Assembly (NCBI GenBank): GCA_002392655.1
Contig: DGHK01000054.1
Location: 253 to 64,252 of the forward strand
Origin: Lachnospiraceae bacterium UBA3850
GTDB taxonomy: Bacteria > Bacillota > Clostridia > Lachnospirales > Lachnospiraceae
Direction: 5' to 3'
Length of the DNA: 64,000 nt
The stretch's first letter is position 1; each line of letters begins with the position of its first letter. Under the pieces are notes generated by a model, which was given only the letters and a program-made list of their open reading frames with translations, was not told where the DNA came from and did not search any database. Below, piece after piece: positions 59,936-64,000 of this stretch. Both the position numbers and the translations under genes were made by a program.

Positions 59936-60805
59936 TTAAAGTATCTTAATATAGTCCTCCCCAATTTCTATCTTTCTCTGCTTGAAGAGTCTTCCAACCG
60001 CACGCTTAAAAGCATTTTTGCTTAATCCAAATTCCTTCTTTATTACTGCAGCATCTGCCTTATCGTTAAATGGAAGCCTTCCTCCATAGCTCTTTATAAC
60101 ATCCAGTACCATTTCTGCATCCCGCTCCATCTGAACAGGTATCTCCTCTCTCATGGCAAGATCCAGTTTCCCATCATCCCTTACCTTGACAACACGGCAA
60201 TCCACTCTGTCACCGACATGAATGTTTTCAAAAAGCTCGCTTGCATGAATAAGTCCGGAACAGCCATAGGTAGGTTCTGCTCCCTCTTCAGCCGGATTTT
60301 CAATGGCGACAAATGCGCCAAAATCCTTCTTCACATTATAAACTGTCCCCCTTACATGATCGCCTTTATTAAAATGTACATTTTCTCCAAGTTCTTTATC
60401 CAGCTTCATAGACGCAGCCAGTCTTCCGCTTCTGTCAATATAAAGCCTTACCAGATATGATTTTTCCTGCTCTACCTTAACAGTCTGCTCCTTGAAGGGC
60501 AGAAACAGATCCCTGCTGAGTCCCCAGTCAAGAAATGCACCTATATTTGTTACGGACTTAACCTTGAGCCTTTTCATCTCGCCAAGCTCTATCTTTACTT
60601 CCTTCGTGGTTGCAATAGGTCTGTCTTCAGAATCTCTGTAAAGAAACACTCTAACATTATCTCCTATCTCCACATCCTCCGGAATCTGGCTGGTTGGAAG
60701 AAGAACATCCATAGTACCGTCCTCAAGTCCCACACCATCAGTAAGATAAGCACCAACATCCTTTATCCTGTCTATTCTGAGTATGTTCCATTTACCTAGC
60801 TTCAT
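59936..60805 (-). CDS. cvfB: S1-domain RNA-binding protein, CvfB/YitL family
   Basis: 289 residues. Two N-terminal S1-like domains (GVGLEDGTMDVLLPTSQIPE and VTNIGAFLDWGLSRDLFLPF), a third complete S1 domain (about 150-215, GDHVRGTVYNVKKDFGAFVA) and a C-terminal winged helix (FGLSKNAFKRAVGRLFKQRK). This matches CvfB, an RNA-binding regulator of virulence and translation in Firmicutes. It is monocistronic, separated from mutS2 by two 27-bp repeats. Confidence 0.92.
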   Translation of the reverse strand: MKLGKWNILRIDRIKDVGAYLTDGVGLEDGTMDVLLPTSQIPEDVEIGDNVRVFLYRDSEDRPIATTKEVKIELGEMKRLKVKSVTNIGAFLDWGLSRDLFLPFKEQTVKVEQEKSYLVRLYIDRSGRLAASMKLDKELGENVHFNKGDHVRGTVYNVKKDFGAFVAIENPAEEGAEPTYGCSGLIHASELFENIHVGDRVDCRVVKVRDDGKLDLAMREEIPVQMERDAEMVLDVIKSYGGRLPFNDKADAAVIKKEFGLSKNAFKRAVGRLFKQRKIEIGEDYIKIL

Positions 60806-60862
60806 TATATTTCCTCCTCTCGGCTAACATCTCACTCTTTTCGGCTGTTTGTTAGCCGTTAA

Positions 60863-60972
60863 GTGACAAGGTGCCTGTCCCCTTGTCACATTCCGATTAT
60901 AACCTTAGCGGGAAAGTTAAGCAACCTCAGAAAATCAGGCAGTATGTGACAAGGTGCCTGTCCCCTTGTCAC
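60863..60972 (-). repeat. 27-bp hairpin repeat, spaced pair
   Basis: Copies at 60863-60889 and 60946-60972, both with perfect nine-bp arms GTGACAAGG/CCTTGTCAC, in the same orientation, between the divergently oriented cvfB and mutS2 genes. Confidence 0.96.
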
Positions 60973-61041
60973 CTTTAGCTTTTCTTTTGTACGGATAAGT
61001 GTTAGATTAGTATGGAATACTCTAATCCGTGGAGGAATATA

Positions 61042-63432
61042 ATGAATAAAAGATCCATTCGAATATTAGAATATGAAAAAGTACTGGAAATGCTTGAGAA
61101 GTATGCGGTAACTGAAGGTGCCAAAAGAAAGGTCAGAAATCTTAAACCCCGTACTGACAGAGCTCAGATAGAAGGCTATCAGCAGAATACCAGAGATGCC
61201 TTTGTCAGAATAGAACAGTTTGGTCAGGTGTCCTTCTCCGGAGTACGGGACATAAGAGAAGCACTTAGAATGCTTGAAATAGACTCTTCCCTGACAGCTG
61301 CTGAGCTTCTGGATATTGCAAGTCTTCTGGAGGCTGCCGGTGAAGTCAAAAATTACGGAGCTTCCGGTCATGGAGGAGAAGACTACTATGATAGTCTTAC
61401 TGCTTACTTCGATATCCTGATGCCCCTTCAGGATATATCCAGCGAGATACGTAGATGTATCATTTCTTCTGATGAGATAGCTGATGACGCTTCGTCAAAT
61501 CTCCGCTCGATCAGAAGAAAGATCGTATCCTCTGAAGCGGAAGTACATAGCACACTTAATAAAATAATACATAACGCTTCCAACAGGGACATGCTCATGG
61601 ATGCGCTGGTAACTACACGTAACGGACGCTACTGTATCCCTGTTAAAATAGAACATAAAAATGCATTTCCCGGTCTTGTACACGACAGATCCGCCACCGG
61701 TTCTACAGTATTCATAGAACCAATGCAGATCGTTGAGCTGAATAACTCCATACAGGAGCTCCATACTGACGAGAAGCTTGAGATAGATAAGATACTCTAT
61801 GATCTCAGCCACCTGGCAGGATCTGCGAGAGATGATATTCTGGAGGATTATAAGGCTCTTGTAGAGCTTGATTTCTGTTTCGCAAAGGCTAAGTTTGCCA
61901 AGGCTACAAATGCATCCGAACCGCTATATAGCGACGACGGAATCGTAGAGCTCAAAAAAGCAGTACATCCTCTTCTTGATCCAAAGACCGCTGTGCCTAT
62001 CGATCTTAAGCTGGGGGACAAATATAATCTTCTTATAATTACCGGTCCAAATACAGGTGGTAAAACAGTCTCCCTGAAAACTCTGGGACTGCTGACTCTG
62101 ATGGCTCAGTCAGGGCTTCACATCCCTGCGGCTGAAGGAAGCCGTCTCACTATCTTTGAAGATGTATTTGCTGATATCGGCGACGAGCAGAGTATCGAGC
62201 TCAGCCTCTCAACCTTCTCCTCGCACATGAGCAATATTGTGTATATTATTAAGCATGCCACCAGCAAATCACTGGTTCTCTTCGATGAACCGGGTGGCGG
62301 TACCGATCCCGCCGAGGGTGCTGCCCTTGCTATTGCCATATTGAATAATCTTAAAGATAAGGGCGCCCGTGTAATGGCTACAACTCACTATACTGAGCTC
62401 AAAACCTACGCCATTGCCACTGAAGGAGTGGAAAATGCTTCCTGTGAATTCGACATGAAGTCCCTAAGACCAACCTATCGTCTGATGATTGGAATACCGG
62501 GCTCCTCAAATGCCTTTGCCATCGCCCAGAGACTGGGTATGCCTAAGGAGATAACCGAGTCCGCCCGCGCTGAAATGGATGTTTCACAGCTTCACATGGA
62601 GCATGTTATATCACAACTGGAGGAATCCGAACGCGAAATGCTCCGTCTCAGAGAGGAGCTTGAGATAGAAACTAGTTCCGCTAAGCAGCTCCGCTCCAGA
62701 CTCTCCGACAAGGAAAAGAAGCTGGACGAAAAAAGGGATGAGCTTATTGAAAAAGCCAAAAATGAGGCAAGAGATATAGTCGATGATGCTAAAAGCTACG
62801 CAGATAATGCTATTCGTGATTACAACAAATGGCTCAAAAATCCCGACCGTATCGATACCCGTCTTCTGGAAGAGAAGCGCTCCTCCCTCAGAAAGAAACG
62901 TGACAGCTACCATTCGGAAAAGAAAAAGGAAAAGGCTGAACCAAGGATTTCCAACCAGAAGGCTTCTGACTTCAGGCTTGGTGACAAGGTTCTGGTTCTA
63001 AGCCTTAATATCGAAGGACATGTTGTGGAGAAACCGGATGCAAAGGAAATGGTACTCGTTGAAATGGGAATCCTTACCTCAAGATTTCATATCAGTGATC
63101 TTCTGATCATAGACGAAGATAAGATCAAGGTTTCTGATGCGGCTACCAAGTTCCGTGCTGCAAACACAGCTTCAGGTTCTTCCGCAATGTATTTTAAACC
63201 GGAGATCAATCTTATAGGTAAAACTGTGGATGATGCTATAAGCACTCTTGAAAAATATCTGGACAGCGCACTGCTCAGCCATGTTGATCAGGTTACTATC
63301 ATTCACGGCAAAGGCACCGGTGCACTAAGACGTGGTATCCATGAATACCTGAAGAAGAAAAGCTTTGTTAAGGAGATACGAAGCGGTGAATATGGTGAGG
63401 GTGATGCTGGTGTTACCATAGTTAAGCTGTAA
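61042..63432 (+). CDS. mutS2: Endonuclease MutS2
   Basis: 796 residues. The MutS-like core lacks the mismatch-recognition domain. ATPase Walker A is ITGPNTGGKTVSLKT (about 334) with LVLFDEPGGGTDPAEGAALA as Walker B, then a long coiled coil (about 520-640) and a C-terminal Smr nuclease domain (VTIIHGKGTGALRRGIHEYL). In Firmicutes MutS2 acts on recombination intermediates and on collided ribosomes. The start at 61042 follows GGAGG by six bases; a start at 61012 lacks a site. The downstream YrdC/Sua5 gene is on the same strand. Confidence 0.94.
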   Translation: MNKRSIRILEYEKVLEMLEKYAVTEGAKRKVRNLKPRTDRAQIEGYQQNTRDAFVRIEQFGQVSFSGVRDIREALRMLEIDSSLTAAELLDIASLLEAAGEVKNYGASGHGGEDYYDSLTAYFDILMPLQDISSEIRRCIISSDEIADDASSNLRSIRRKIVSSEAEVHSTLNKIIHNASNRDMLMDALVTTRNGRYCIPVKIEHKNAFPGLVHDRSATGSTVFIEPMQIVELNNSIQELHTDEKLEIDKILYDLSHLAGSARDDILEDYKALVELDFCFAKAKFAKATNASEPLYSDDGIVELKKAVHPLLDPKTAVPIDLKLGDKYNLLIITGPNTGGKTVSLKTLGLLTLMAQSGLHIPAAEGSRLTIFEDVFADIGDEQSIELSLSTFSSHMSNIVYIIKHATSKSLVLFDEPGGGTDPAEGAALAIAILNNLKDKGARVMATTHYTELKTYAIATEGVENASCEFDMKSLRPTYRLMIGIPGSSNAFAIAQRLGMPKEITESARAEMDVSQLHMEHVISQLEESEREMLRLREELEIETSSAKQLRSRLSDKEKKLDEKRDELIEKAKNEARDIVDDAKSYADNAIRDYNKWLKNPDRIDTRLLEEKRSSLRKKRDSYHSEKKKEKAEPRISNQKASDFRLGDKVLVLSLNIEGHVVEKPDAKEMVLVEMGILTSRFHISDLLIIDEDKIKVSDAATKFRAANTASGSSAMYFKPEINLIGKTVDDAISTLEKYLDSALLSHVDQVTIIHGKGTGALRRGIHEYLKKKSFVKEIRSGEYGEGDAGVTIVKL

Positions 63433-63671
63433 CCCTGCTACGCTTCATATCTGTTTGACCTGCTCAGATACAATTAATCGCTTTTCATGTCATGCAACCG
63501 AGGAACCCGTTATCTTTGAAAAAGCCCTGTTCCTCCAAACGCAGGATATACCTTATAAAGATATGACATCATAATCGCCTTGGAAACATTCCATCGCAAC
63601 GATAAGATTGTCATATCTGCGTGACCTGAACAAACAAATATTTTATAGAAAGAATAACCATATAACACAAA

Positions 63672-64000
63672 ATGAAAACTAATAATTTAGCAGATTCAAT
63701 CAAAAATATCACCCCCGGAGAGTCCGGTTCAATTACTACAAGACTGCTTACACAGTCATCGGAGGATATCCATATAGCTGCAGAAATACTTAGAGCCGGT
63801 GGGCTTGTCGCATTTCCGACAGAAACAGTTTATGGACTGGGTGGAGATGCCTTATCGGAAACCGCTGCCGGAAGAATATATGCAGCCAAAGGACGCCCCT
63901 CAGATAATCCTCTCATAGTTCATATAGCAGATACTAAGGACGTCGAAAAGCTAGCTGCTTCTGTTCCGGACAAGGCAAAGGCATTAATGGAAGCCTTCTG
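63672..64000 (+). CDS. L-threonylcarbamoyladenylate synthase (Sua5/YrdC), partial
   Basis: The frame runs off the window; 109 codons are visible. After a short N-terminal extension, residues about 30-60 read IHIAAEILRAGGLVAFPTET, then VYGLGGDALSE and IYAAKGRPSDNPLIVHIAD, the signature of YrdC/Sua5/TsaC, which makes the threonylcarbamoyl-AMP used for t6A modification of ANN-decoding tRNAs. The ribosome binding site is weak (AGAAAGAATAACC). The long N-terminal extension suggests the Sua5 type, but the C-terminus is not visible. Confidence 0.9.
   Translation, partial: MKTNNLADSIKNITPGESGSITTRLLTQSSEDIHIAAEILRAGGLVAFPTETVYGLGGDALSETAAGRIYAAKGRPSDNPLIVHIADTKDVEKLAASVPDKAKALMEAF

Noticed and set aside
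2564-60972. 27-bp repeats as CRISPR repeats
   Set aside because: They are scattered singly or in pairs over 58 kb; spacers are not of uniform size and no cas gene is present.
63501-63618. Hairpins (GAGGAAC/GTTCCTC and ATATGACA/TGTCATAT) between mutS2 and the YrdC gene
   Set aside because: Stems are visible but there is no U tract or recognised RNA motif; too little to call a terminator or riboswitch.

Overview
The window looks like the chromosome of a Gram-positive Firmicute, most likely a Lachnospiraceae relative (Butyrivibrio/Roseburia-like; the genus is a guess). Reasons: AGGAGG-type ribosome binding sites, AT-rich intergenic DNA, YhaM, CvfB and MutS2 housekeeping genes, giant secreted proteins carrying Trp-rich cell-wall-binding repeats, and a dispersed 27-bp hairpin repeat with arms GTGACAAGG/CCTTGTCAC.

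Layout. 346-3244: a large uncharacterised cytoplasmic protein and a cysteine hydrolase. 3303-10020: a minus-strand sulfur/amino-acid uptake operon with a Met/Cys-codon-rich leader peptide and attenuator, a two-headed lipoprotein (polar amino-acid binding domain fused to MetQ), MetN, MetI, then two amino-acid permeases and a second ATPase. 10272-15000: CorA, then a graveyard of fragments (ABC exporter, wall-binding repeats, IS66-like transposase) around an intact calpain-like cysteine protease gene that is flanked by two identical 68-bp repeat doublets. 15113-20767: a 1884-residue secreted CAP/Ig-like/wall-binding protein. 21002-34027: a minus-strand operon of a GH2 glycosidase with carbohydrate-binding modules, a 77-residue peptide with a bacteriocin-type double-glycine leader, a 2321-residue beta-helix/lipase-like surface protein and a CbxX-type AAA+ ATPase.

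34304-39855: an AT-rich accessory stretch with a gene remnant, a HExxH metalloprotein with two small companions, a glycerate kinase, and an AbiE-type toxin-antitoxin pair with its own promoter and inverted-repeat operator. 39982-44040: a 1352-residue surface protein made of repeats. 44460-52520: a co-directional set of ABC ATPase, FtsX-like permease, Ntn-hydrolase lipoprotein, response regulator, sensor kinase and TetR regulator, resembling a peptide sensing/resistance module. 53008-56619: a macrodomain protein, DUF3592 membrane proteins, a chimeric hydrolase/acetyltransferase pseudogene and tRNA-Gln. 56800-64000: housekeeping (yhaM, glmM, a small HTH regulator, cvfB, mutS2, start of the YrdC/Sua5 gene).

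Most notable: (1) the MCCMCC leader and attenuator in front of a two-transporter operon; (2) the double-glycine peptide inside a surface-protein operon; (3) the 27-bp hairpin repeat, which sits at gene-truncation points and supplies stop codons; (4) a cytoplasmic calpain-like protein that shares an upstream motif with two other loci.
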